A stretch of 64,000 nucleotides of DNA from Bordetella sp. FB-8 (GTDB taxonomy: Bacteria; Pseudomonadota; Gammaproteobacteria; Burkholderiales; Burkholderiaceae_B), in contig NZ_KB907784.1 in assembly GCF_000382185.1 (NCBI RefSeq), forward strand, positions 3,426,633 to 3,490,632, read 5' to 3'. The notes below the pieces were generated by a model that saw only the letters and a program-made list of their open reading frames with translations, did no database searches and was not told the DNA's origin. The position numbers were made by a program, and so were the translations under genes. This document shows positions 1-7,209 of this stretch, piece by piece (the stretch's first letter is position 1; each line of letters begins with the position of its first letter).

Positions 1-369
1 GTGGTCGCCGGCGAAGTGCGCGGCCTGGCCCAGCGCAGCGCATCGGCAGCCAAGGAAATCAAGGAATTGATCACCACCTCGGTCGAGCGCGTCGGCAACG
101 GTTCGCAATTTGCAGAAGAAGCCGGCCGGACGATGGATGAAGTCGTGCAAGCGGTCAAGCGCGTGACGGACATCATGAACGAGATCTCGGCTGCCACCTC
201 CGAGCAGAGTTCAGGCATTGAGGAAATCAACGACGCGATCTCCCAAATGGATTCGAGCACCCAGCAGAACGCGGCGCTCGTCGAACAAGCAGCGGCGGCG
301 GCCCAGTCGCTCGACGATCAGGCCAAGTCGCTCACGAGCCTGGTCGAGAAGTTCACGCTGGCGAGATAG
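1..369 (+). CDS. Methyl-accepting chemotaxis protein, C-terminal end (partial)
   Basis: This is the last 122 codons of a chemoreceptor; the gene starts before the window. What is visible is the distal half of the cytoplasmic signalling domain, beginning with [14 protein letters not shown], which directly follows the hairpin tip in this family, and continuing through the methylation helix with [19 protein letters not shown]. The domain contacts CheA and CheW. There is no NWETF-like pentapeptide at the end (it ends VEKFTLAR), so adaptation enzymes would bind elsewhere. The first codon shown is not a real start. The gene converges on a second chemoreceptor gene and a terminator-like hairpin follows. 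Confidence 0.93.
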   Translation: MVAGEVRGLAQRSASAAKEIKELITTSVERVGNGSQFAEEAGRTMDEVVQAVKRVTDIMNEISAATSEQSSGIEEINDAISQMDSSTQQNAALVEQAAAAAQSLDDQAKSLTSLVEKFTLAR

Positions 370-417
370 CGCCGGATTCAAGCAGGGAAAAGCTGGCGAG
401 GTGATTTTTTGTTCCAC

Positions 418-452
418 CTCCAGGCCTCATAGCGGCTCCTGGAGTCTTTTTC
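418..452 (+). terminator. Rho-independent terminator after the first chemoreceptor gene
   Basis: A hairpin with CTCCAGG and CCTGGAG arms (extended by CC/GG with one mismatch) is followed by TCTTTTT. It lies about 50 bases after the TAG stop and before the convergent chemoreceptor gene. The T-run is only on the plus strand. Confidence 0.6.
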
Positions 453-495
453 CCGCCGATCCTGCCCGAGCCCCAGCGTCTGCAGAGCTAATCTG

Positions 496-2130
496 TTACA
501 GGGCCAGCTTGAATACGCCCACCGAGCGCGCGAGCGAACCGGCCTGCTCCTGCATGCTGGCCGCCGCCGCGGCGGCCTCTTCGACCAGCGCCGCATTCTG
601 CTGGGTCATCTCGTCCATGTGCGAGACGGCGCGGTTGACCTCTTCGATGCCAGTGCTCTGCTCGGCGCCGGCGCGGTGAATGTCCGACATCAGTTGAGTC
701 ACTTCCTGCACCGAGGCCACGATCTGCGTCATGGTCTGACCGGCCTGGTCGATCAACTGGCTGCCTTCGTTGACTTTGCCCACCGAGTCCGTGATCAAGC
801 TCTTGATCTGCCTGGCCGCTTCGGCGCTGCGCTGGGCAAGCGTGCGAACCTCGCCCGCGACCACCGCGAAGCCTTTGCCCTGTTCGCCAGCGCGCGCGGC
901 CTCGACCGCGGCGTTCAGGGCGAGGATATTGGTCTGGAAGGCGATGCCTTCGATGGTACCGACGATCTCGGCCACCTTGCCCGAGGACGAACGGATGCCG
1001 TGCATTGTGGCCACCGCCTGCCCCATCAGGGAAGATCCTTGGCTGGCCAGCTCGAACGTCGAACCCACGTGGCGGTTGGCCTGCTCCGCATTCTCGGCGT
1101 TGCTGTGCACGGTAGAGGTAAGCTGGTCCATGGCCGCGGCGGTCTGCTCCAGAGAGCTGGCCTGCGTCTCGGTGCGCGAGGACAGCTCGGCATTGCCCGC
1201 CGCGATCTGGCGCGACGCCACGGCCAGGGTGTCGGTAGATGTGCGCACATTGCTGACCAGGTTGGCCAGGCCAGTATTGATGCCGTTCAGCGCGTCAAAG
1301 AGCAAACCGATTTCGTCGCCGCGCTTGACCGCGATCTGTCTCGACAGGTCGCCACTGGCCAACAGCCGGGCTGCGGCTTGCGCCACCTGCAGTTGCCGTC
1401 CTACCTTGCGCTGGATGACGGCATAGACCCCCAGGCCGAAAAGGCAGGCCATCCCCAGGCTGGACCATGCATTGATCCAATTCAGACTGCCCGACCGACT
1501 CTTGAATGCCGCGGTCAGGAAATCCAGCCCGGCCTGCAGCACTAGCGCCATTGCGAAGGCCGACAGGCCCAACGATTCGGCCAGTGACAGGATGCGGAAT
1601 CTGCTGATGTCCAGGCCGACCGCGAAGATGCCGATGATGCGCCCTTGATCATCGTAGATGGGGCGGTAGTCGAAGACGAATTTGCGTCCGGCCAACGTGG
1701 TATTGCCGAAATAGGATTTACCCGCCTGGTTGAGCGCATAGGCAGGATGCGAGCGATCCAGCACGACACCCAGCGCCCGGTTGCCCTGGGAATCTTTCAC
1801 GCTGGTCGCCACGCGGATGAAATCGTCGCCCGTTCGCGCCAGGATGGATGCGACGCTGCCCGTCTGCTGCTCGAAGCGATCCAGCACGTCGCACTGCAGG
1901 CTGACCGGTCGGTCGCCGTTGAGCATCAAGGGCGTCTGGCGGCCCTTGATTTCCACCGGATGGGAAGGATCCAGCCTGAATGCCTCGGAGTACTGGGCCA
2001 GAAGCTTCTTGGACAGCGCATCGACCTGCGCTTGGAGCGAACGGAATCGGATCACTTTGTCTCCACCACCTGGCAAGGGGTTGTGCACCGGACTTCGGTC
2101 CCCGGCAAGCACAGCACCGGTCCGGTCCAT
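496..2130 (-). CDS. Methyl-accepting chemotaxis protein with single-Cache-type sensor (intact part)
   Basis: From the ATG at 2130 this frame encodes 544 residues: a periplasmic Cache-like domain (about residues 20-190, with the motif FDYRPIYDDQGRIIG), a membrane segment near 205-250, a HAMP region, and a complete signalling domain with the tip motif [20 protein letters not shown]. It ends VGVFKLAL without a pentapeptide. The first transmembrane helix expected before the sensor domain is not readable in this frame; homologous fragments lie upstream in other frames (see 2131-2270). The gene may be non-functional, or expressed without its N-terminal anchor. Its ligand cannot be deduced. Confidence 0.7.
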   Translation of the reverse strand: MDRTGAVLAGDRSPVHNPLPGGGDKVIRFRSLQAQVDALSKKLLAQYSEAFRLDPSHPVEIKGRQTPLMLNGDRPVSLQCDVLDRFEQQTGSVASILARTGDDFIRVATSVKDSQGNRALGVVLDRSHPAYALNQAGKSYFGNTTLAGRKFVFDYRPIYDDQGRIIGIFAVGLDISRFRILSLAESLGLSAFAMALVLQAGLDFLTAAFKSRSGSLNWINAWSSLGMACLFGLGVYAVIQRKVGRQLQVAQAAARLLASGDLSRQIAVKRGDEIGLLFDALNGINTGLANLVSNVRTSTDTLAVASRQIAAGNAELSSRTETQASSLEQTAAAMDQLTSTVHSNAENAEQANRHVGSTFELASQGSSLMGQAVATMHGIRSSSGKVAEIVGTIEGIAFQTNILALNAAVEAARAGEQGKGFAVVAGEVRTLAQRSAEAARQIKSLITDSVGKVNEGSQLIDQAGQTMTQIVASVQEVTQLMSDIHRAGAEQSTGIEEVNRAVSHMDEMTQQNAALVEEAAAAAASMQEQAGSLARSVGVFKLAL

Positions 2131-2270
2131 TTGGCCTGATCGTAAACCTAGCCAGGTCAGCGCCAAACTGACGACCGATGCCAATTTGCGGTTCTTGACA
2201 GTAGTCCCGGAACTCAAAAAAATCGCGGCACCGACGGATGCACGCACACGAACCGCAACGATACCCGCAT
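2131..2270 (-). pseudogene. Frame-disrupted N-terminal coding region of the chemoreceptor
   Basis: Upstream of the intact frame the expected chemoreceptor start is split over reading frames. An ATG at 2270 opens with MRVSLR. The next frame then gives VRVRASVGAAIFLSSGTTV and later LALTWLG. A third frame gives YDQAKWTGPVL, a phrase typical of the stretch just after the first membrane helix, before the main frame resumes with AGDRS. At least two or three small indels would restore one reading frame. This could be real decay or sequencing error. Confidence 0.5.
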
Positions 2271-2325
2271 GGCCGGAGGTTGCGCTTAAATAGTGGCTTG
2301 GCTGACTCCGGATTATCCCGACACG

Positions 2326-3345
2326 ATGCAACCCCAAGACACACTGAAATATGGCCCCCTCGTCATGTCCTGGGCCGACACGCTGGCGGCCTGGTCCGAC
2401 CAGCAAGGCAATCTGACCTGCACTTACCTGACTGGCGCGCACCGCGCCACGGCCAGGCGCGCCACGGCCAGGCAGATAGGCCAGTGGATGCGGGAGGCCG
2501 GTTTCGATACAGTAAGGCCCGATGCGGTGGGCAATGTAATCGGCTGCTACGACCCCGCCTGGCTGGACTTGGCCGACGCCCAGGGCGACTGTGCGCCAGA
2601 GCATGGCCGATGCCGGCCTGGACCCTGACGACGTCGCCCAGGCCGCTGTCGACACAACGCGCATCAAGCATTATTTCTAAGTGCACATCGAGCAGGCCCC
2701 GTGCTGCTCGATGCCGGCCTGGCGCTGGGTGTGGTTACCTCGATCGCGGGCAGCATGCGCCGCAGGCTGCGGCTAAAGGGCCGGGCCGGACACGCCGGCA
2801 CTACGCCCATGCGCATGCGCCGCGACGCCGCCTGCGCCGCCGCAGAAATTAGGCTCTATGTGAAAGAGCGCTGCAGCCAGACCGAGACGCTGGTGGGCAC
2901 CGTGGGTATGCTGGAAGTACCCGCCGGGTCGGTCAACGTGATCCCGGGCGCCTGTCGGATGAGTCTGGATATCCGTGCCGCGGACGACGCCACGCGCGAC
3001 GCGGCGGCGGCCGACATCGAGCGCAAGATCCAGGAGATATGCGCCCGCCGCAATGTCAGCATCGAGGACACCCAGGCACCCTGGACCGTGGCCGCCGCGC
3101 CTTGCTCGACCGAGCATCGCGCGATGTGGCGAGCCGTGCTGGCCGAATTGGGCCAGCCTGCATTCGAACTGCCGTCGGGTGCGGGCCACGACGCCAAGAT
3201 CCTCGAAGACGTCGCACCGGTGAGCATGCTGTTCACCCGCTGCGGCAATGGCGGCATCAGCCACAGCCCGCAAGAAAGCATCGCCACCGAAGACACCGAG
3301 CGGGCGGGACGCGCTGTAATCGCCTTTCTGCGCAAGCTGGGCTGA
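2326..3345 (+). pseudogene. Broken Zn-dependent amidase (hydantoinase/carbamoylase family)
   Basis: This is a remnant of an M20-type N-carbamoyl-amino-acid or allantoate amidohydrolase, recognised by comparison with the intact paralogue at 8519-9772. The N-terminal 70 residues are readable (NLTCTYLTGAHRATARR). About 70 residues carrying the metal-binding HYDT and EEEG motifs are deleted. A frameshift follows near 2590, a TAA replaces the Glu codon of the YFEVHIEQ motif at 2678-2680, and one base is missing near 2696. After that the C-terminal half (from 2701, RGAGHAGTTP-like dimerisation domain, SGAGHDAK) is open to 3345. It also has a 15-base tandem duplication. It cannot make an active enzyme. 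Confidence 0.88.
2443..2472 (+). repeat. 15-bp tandem duplication in the broken amidase gene
   Basis: CGCGCCACGGCCAGG occurs twice back to back at 2443-2457 and 2458-2472, adding five codons (RATAR repeated). The intact paralogue has only one equivalent. It is consistent with slippage in a gene no longer under selection. Confidence 0.85.
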
Positions 3346-3364
3346 CGCCGGCCGCAGCGCCGGG

Positions 3365-3402
3365 CGCGCCATAATGGTGCAACTATGCGCCATTGCGGTT
3401 CA
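3365..3402 (+). promoter_or_regulatory. Two adjacent NtrC-like enhancer sites
   Basis: Site 1 is CGCGCCATAATGGTGCA (3365-3381) and site 2 is TGCGCCATTGCGGTTCA (3386-3402). Each matches 10 of the 12 fixed bases of the NtrC consensus TGCACC-N5-GGTGCA. Their centres are 21 bp apart, so they lie on the same helix face, and they sit about 85-105 bp upstream of the sigma-54 element at 3465. The arrangement resembles a nitrogen-limitation enhancer. Binding is inferred. Confidence 0.5.
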
Positions 3403-3464
3403 TCCCCGCACAGCACGAGGCACGACACTTCCGAAGTGCCGTGCCGGACGCCTTCGCCGCCAAG

Positions 3465-3481
3465 TTGGCACAGTCTTTGCT
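3465..3481 (+). promoter_or_regulatory. Sigma-54 promoter of the amino acid ABC transporter operon
   Basis: TTGGCACAGTCTTTGCT contains the -24 GG and -12 GC elements separated by exactly 10 bases, matching the RpoN consensus TGGCAC-N5-TTGC without mismatch. It lies 67 bases before the binding-protein start codon. Transcription would begin near 3491, inside the TTTTTGTATAC motif. Confidence 0.7.
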
Positions 3482-3485
3482 TTGG

Positions 3486-3496
3486 TTTTTGTATAC
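3486..3496 (+). promoter_or_regulatory. GTATAC operator candidate overlapping the transcription start
   Basis: TTTTTGTATAC here is identical to one half and the centre of the 18-bp palindrome at 9824-9841 in front of the amidase gene. It sits where sigma-54 transcription should start, so a repressor such as the GntR protein encoded at 6396-7091 could block it. FCD-type GntR regulators commonly bind TTGTATACAA-like sites. Confidence 0.45.
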
Positions 3497-3547
3497 CGAT
3501 ATGGTGTGCATTTTTCCAAACTTACTTACCACCCTGGAGATACGACG

Positions 3548-4330
3548 ATGAACCGCAGAAAGCTGTTTCTCTCTTTTTGTGCCGCGGCGACGATGCTGAC
3601 GTCTGCTGTTTCCCATGCGGATGAGCTGGCTGACATCCGCCACGCCGGCGTCCTGAAGGTTGCCGTGCCGCAGGACTTCCCACCCTTCGGTTCGGTGGGC
3701 ACCGATATGCAGCCGCAGGGCTATGACATCGACATGGCGCGCCTGATCGCCAAGCAGATGCACGTCAAGATCGATCTGGTCCCGGTCACCAGCGAGAATC
3801 GCATCCCCTTCCTGCAGACGCACAAAGTCAACCTGGTGATCTCCAGCCTAGGCAAGAATGCCGAGCGCGCCAAAGTCCTCGATTTCTCCGACGCCTATGC
3901 CCCCTTCTACAACGGCGTCTTCGGCCCGGCCAACGTGAAGGTCAAGGACGCCGCCGATCTGGCGGGCAAGACGATCGGAGTGACGCGCGGTGCCATCGAA
4001 GACCTGGCGCTGTCCAAGATTGCTCCGCCCACGGCCGACATCAAACGCTATGAAGACAACAACGCCACCATCACCGCCTTCCTGTCAGGGCAGGTGAAGT
4101 TGATCGCCACGGGCAATGTCGTGGCGGCGGCCATCGTCGCGCGTCATCCGGCCAAGGAACCTCAGCCCAAATTCCTGATCAGCAATTCGCCCTGCTATGT
4201 CGGCATGAACAAAGACGAGCCGGCGCTGATGAAGGAGGTCAACACCATCATCGCCAAGTCCAGGAAGGACGGCGCGCTGAACAAGATTTCTGAACACTGG
4301 CTCGGCCTGCCGCTGCCCAAGGATCTGTGA
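3548..4330 (+). CDS. Amino acid ABC transporter, periplasmic substrate-binding protein
   Basis: The 260-residue protein has a signal peptide (residues 1-23, ending SHA) and the family 3 solute-binding fold, with GVLKVAVPQDFPPFG near residue 30 and GYDIDMARLIAKQM following. It would capture a polar amino acid or related compound in the periplasm for the permeases encoded immediately downstream. The start is set by a GGAG element 8-12 bases before ATG 3548; the frame is open further upstream but that would not give a signal peptide. The gene overlaps the frame of the next one and is first in the operon. The ligand cannot be read from sequence. Confidence 0.9.
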   Translation: MNRRKLFLSFCAAATMLTSAVSHADELADIRHAGVLKVAVPQDFPPFGSVGTDMQPQGYDIDMARLIAKQMHVKIDLVPVTSENRIPFLQTHKVNLVISSLGKNAERAKVLDFSDAYAPFYNGVFGPANVKVKDAADLAGKTIGVTRGAIEDLALSKIAPPTADIKRYEDNNATITAFLSGQVKLIATGNVVAAAIVARHPAKEPQPKFLISNSPCYVGMNKDEPALMKEVNTIIAKSRKDGALNKISEHWLGLPLPKDL

Positions 4331-4356
4331 ACGAACCGGCGGATCAAGGGGTCACG

Positions 4357-5025
4357 ATGGCTTATCAGTTTGATTTCGGCGCGGTGCTGGCCTATACGCC
4401 CGTGCTGATCAAGGGAGTGGCCGTGACGGTCGAGCTGACCGTCTTCGGCGCGGTCTTCGGCCTGCTCATGGGTGTGGCCGGCGCCTGGGCGCGCACGCAC
4501 GGCCCGGCCCTCGTGGGCAGGCCCGTCACCGCCTATGTCGAACTGGTGCGCAATACCCCCTTCCTGATCCAGTTGTTCTTCATCTTCTTCGGCCTGCCGT
4601 CGCTGGGCATCCACATGGGAGAGATGAACGCCGCCTGCCTGGCCATGGCCTTGAATCTCGGGGCTTACTGCACCGAGATCATCCGCGCGGGCATCGCGGC
4701 CACACCGCGCGGGCAGTTCGAGGCCGCCGCCTCCCTGGCCATGTCGCGCGTCCAGACATTCATGCACATAGTGATCAAGCCGGCGCTGCGCCGCGTGTGG
4801 CCGGCGCTGGTGTCGCAGATTGTCATCGTGATGCTGGGTTCGGCCGTCTGCTCGCAGATTGCCGCGCCCGACCTTTCCTACGCGGCCAATTTCATCCAGT
4901 CGCGCAACTTTCGCGCGTTCGAGTCGTACCTGGTGGCCACGGGCCTGTACTTGGCGCTGTCGTTGCTGACCCGGCAGATCCTGCTGCTGCTCGGACATTG
5001 GTATTTCGGCAGGAGATCCGCATGA
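4357..5025 (+). CDS. Amino acid ABC transporter permease (HisM/GlnP type)
   Basis: The product is a 222-residue inner-membrane permease with several hydrophobic helices and the ATPase-contact loop containing EAAASLAMSRVQTF (about residues 125-140). The usual family motif VRNTPFLIQLFFIFFGLP is present near residue 65. ATG 4357 is preferred because AAGGGG precedes it and family members begin MAYQFDF; a GTG at 4327 overlapping the previous stop is the alternative. It pairs with the next gene to form the heterodimeric membrane channel. Confidence 0.9.
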   Translation: MAYQFDFGAVLAYTPVLIKGVAVTVELTVFGAVFGLLMGVAGAWARTHGPALVGRPVTAYVELVRNTPFLIQLFFIFFGLPSLGIHMGEMNAACLAMALNLGAYCTEIIRAGIAATPRGQFEAAASLAMSRVQTFMHIVIKPALRRVWPALVSQIVIVMLGSAVCSQIAAPDLSYAANFIQSRNFRAFESYLVATGLYLALSLLTRQILLLLGHWYFGRRSA

Positions 5026-5681
5026 CGGCATTCACGCAATGGGACATATTGCGCGGCTTGCTGCTGGGCGCGCGCTGGACCGCGGTGCTTTCGCTGGTGA
5101 CTTTTGCCGGCGCGGCAATACTGGGCATGGTGCTGCTGCTGGCCCGTACCTCGCGCCATAACGGGCTGCGCGCAGCTGCGCGCCTGTACATCGAACTATT
5201 CCAGGGCACGCCGCTGCTGATGCAGTTGTTCCTGGCTTTTTTTGGTCTGTCGCTATTCGGACTGGACGTGCCTTCGTGGCTTGCGGCCGGCATGGCGCTC
5301 ATCCTGTGGGCCTCGGCGTTTCTCGCTGAGATCTGGCGCGGCTGCGTCGAGTCAGTGCCGCGCGGCCAGTGGGAAGCCTCAGCCAGCCTGGCCATGGGCT
5401 ATTTCCAGCAGATGCGCCATGTCATCCTGCCCCAGGCGCTCAGGCTGGCGATTGCGCCGACCGTGGGTTTTTCCGTGCAGATCGTCAAGAGCACGGCGCT
5501 CACCTCCATTATCGGTTTCACCGAACTGTCCAAGGCCGGAACCATCATCACCAATGCGACGTTCGAGCCGTTCACGGTCTATGGCTATGCGGCGTTGATC
5601 TATTTCGCATTGTGCTGGCCCATGTCCTATTTGAGTCATAGTCTGGAAAGGAGATTGCAACATGCCGCTGATCGCGCTTGA
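5022..5681 (+). CDS. Amino acid ABC transporter permease, second subunit
   Basis: The product is a 219-residue permease of the same family as its upstream neighbour, with IELFQGTPLLMQLFLAFFGL in the N-terminal half and the coupling loop motif EASASLAMGYFQQM near residue 125. Its ATG overlaps the upstream stop codon (ATGA), which implies translational coupling, and its end overlaps the ATPase gene by 20 bases. It forms the transmembrane channel with the preceding permease. Confidence 0.9.
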   Translation: MTAFTQWDILRGLLLGARWTAVLSLVTFAGAAILGMVLLLARTSRHNGLRAAARLYIELFQGTPLLMQLFLAFFGLSLFGLDVPSWLAAGMALILWASAFLAEIWRGCVESVPRGQWEASASLAMGYFQQMRHVILPQALRLAIAPTVGFSVQIVKSTALTSIIGFTELSKAGTIITNATFEPFTVYGYAALIYFALCWPMSYLSHSLERRLQHAADRA

Positions 5682-6384
5682 AGATGTGCACAAACGCTTT
5701 GGCGAGAACGAAGTACTCAAGGGCGTGACATTGCGCGTGGACGCAGGCGAGGTCGTGGCCATCATCGGCAAGAGCGGTTCGGGCAAAAGCACGATGCTGC
5801 GGTGTATCAATGGTCTGGAAACGCCGGACAGCGGGGCCATCATGGTCGCCGACGCGCAGGTCGCCGCCGACGAGCTGCGCCTGCGCGCCCTCAGGCTCAA
5901 GGTGGGCATGATCTTCCAGCAGTTCAATCTCTTTGCTCACTTGACCGTCGGGCGCAACGTCATGCTCTCGCCCATGGTGACCCGGAAGGTGCCGCGCGAT
6001 CAAGCCGAGGCCACGGCGCGGCGCATGCTCGATCGCGTCGGCCTGCTGCACAGATTCGACGCTTGGCCCGACCAGCTCTCCGGCGGCCAGCAGCAGCGCG
6101 TGGCCATCGCGCGCGCCCTGGCCATGGAGCCGATGGCCTTGCTGTGCGATGAAATTACCTCTGCCCTGGACCCGGAACTGGTGGCCGAGGTGCTGGCCGT
6201 GGTGCGCGAGCTGGCGGCCGACGGCATGACGCTGCTCATGGTGACGCACGAGATGCGCTTTGCGCGCGAAGTCTGCGACCGCGTCGTATTCATGCACCAG
6301 GGCCGCATCCACGAGTCCGGTGCGCCTCAGGAACTGTTCAACGCGCCGCAAACAGCCGAGCTGCGGCAATTCCTGGGCCTGTGA
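5662..6384 (+). CDS. Amino acid ABC transporter ATP-binding protein (GlnQ type)
   Basis: This 240-residue ATPase carries Walker [10 protein letters not shown] (near residue 36), the Q-loop in IFQQFNLF, the signature LSGGQQQR, Walker B ALLCDE (the last position a Glu) and the switch His in VTHEM. It energises the transporter of the three upstream genes. It overlaps the second permease and ends 11 bases from the convergent regulator gene, so the operon is complete: binding protein, two permeases, ATPase. Confidence 0.93.
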   Translation: MPLIALEDVHKRFGENEVLKGVTLRVDAGEVVAIIGKSGSGKSTMLRCINGLETPDSGAIMVADAQVAADELRLRALRLKVGMIFQQFNLFAHLTVGRNVMLSPMVTRKVPRDQAEATARRMLDRVGLLHRFDAWPDQLSGGQQQRVAIARALAMEPMALLCDEITSALDPELVAEVLAVVRELAADGMTLLMVTHEMRFAREVCDRVVFMHQGRIHESGAPQELFNAPQTAELRQFLGL

Positions 6385-6395
6385 CTGCGGCCCGC

Positions 6396-7091
6396 TCAGG
6401 CCAGCAACGCGGAAACCAGGTCCACGCCGCCGTCGTGTTCGCCGGTGAATTTCAGGCTTTGTTCGACGTGCTCGATATGCCGCACCATCAGCTCGCAAGC
6501 CCGCGCTGCGTCGCCCGTCTTGGCAGCCTTGATGAACGCAACGTGCTCGTCGTGCGAACAGCCGGCATCGATGGTCGATTGGTAGAACACGGTAATGATG
6601 GCGCTGCGCGCCGACAGTTCCTGGAGCATCTCGGTCAGCACCGTGTTGCCGACCACTTCGGCCAGCAGGATGTGAAACCTGCCCAGCAATTGATTGCGCA
6701 GATGCACGTCCGGCCCGGCGATGGCCTGGCGTTCGTTCTTGAGGTGCAGGTCGATGCGCTTGTAGTCGACGGGTTTGGCGCACAAAACAAACTCGCGCGC
6801 CAGCGCGCTTTCCAGGATGCGGCGCACTGCGTAGATCTCGCGGGCCTCGGCGGCGCTGGGCTTGCTGACGAACGCCCCCTTCTCCGGCATGGTGCGGATG
6901 AGCTTGTCCTTGGACAGCATCAACAGCGCGGCGCGGATTTTGGTGCGGCTGACCCCGTAGGCCCGCGCCAGCGCTTCTTCGCGCAAACGCGTGCCCGGGG
7001 GCAGTTGGCGTGCGACGATGGCATCGGAAATGCTGCGCGCGATTTGTTCGGCGCTCAAATCGGGGGGCTTGGCGGTGGAGGTCGGCTTCAT
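6396..7091 (-). CDS. GntR-family transcriptional regulator, FCD domain
   Basis: The 231-residue regulator has an N-terminal winged helix (about residues 15-80: PPGTRLREEALARAYGVSRT) and a C-terminal all-helical FCD ligand domain starting at AREIYAVRRILESALAREF. FCD proteins usually sense small carboxylates or amino acids, often through a bound metal. It is divergent from the M20 peptidase gene and convergent with the ABC operon, so it is the obvious local repressor. Candidate operators are the GTATAC motifs at 3486 and 9824 and the inverted repeat at 7125. Confidence 0.9.
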   Translation of the reverse strand: MKPTSTAKPPDLSAEQIARSISDAIVARQLPPGTRLREEALARAYGVSRTKIRAALLMLSKDKLIRTMPEKGAFVSKPSAAEAREIYAVRRILESALAREFVLCAKPVDYKRIDLHLKNERQAIAGPDVHLRNQLLGRFHILLAEVVGNTVLTEMLQELSARSAIITVFYQSTIDAGCSHDEHVAFIKAAKTGDAARACELMVRHIEHVEQSLKFTGEHDGGVDLVSALLA

Positions 7092-7124
7092 GGCAGCGAT
7101 AGTCTATCTAAAATTTAACTACAC

Positions 7125-7153
7125 TTATTGAATACAATTTTTGCATTCAATAA
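7125..7153. promoter_or_regulatory. Inverted repeat between gntR and the M20 peptidase gene
   Basis: The left arm TTATTGAATACAA (7125-7137) and the reverse complement of the right arm (TTATTGAATGCAA, from 7141-7153) match at 12 of 13 positions, with a TTT spacer. It lies in the AT-rich gap between two divergent genes, a typical place for a shared regulator site. Confidence 0.5.
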
Positions 7154-7209
7154 ATCGGCCTCTTGCGGCGCCGCCCACGCGCCGTTTTCCTCTTGCTTCG
7201 GTTCTTCCC

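Noticed and set aside
496..2667. A 723-residue chemoreceptor reading from 2667
   Set aside because: The first part overlaps the divergent amidase remnant and lacks chemoreceptor character; the homologous N-terminus is frame-broken, so only 496-2130 is supported.
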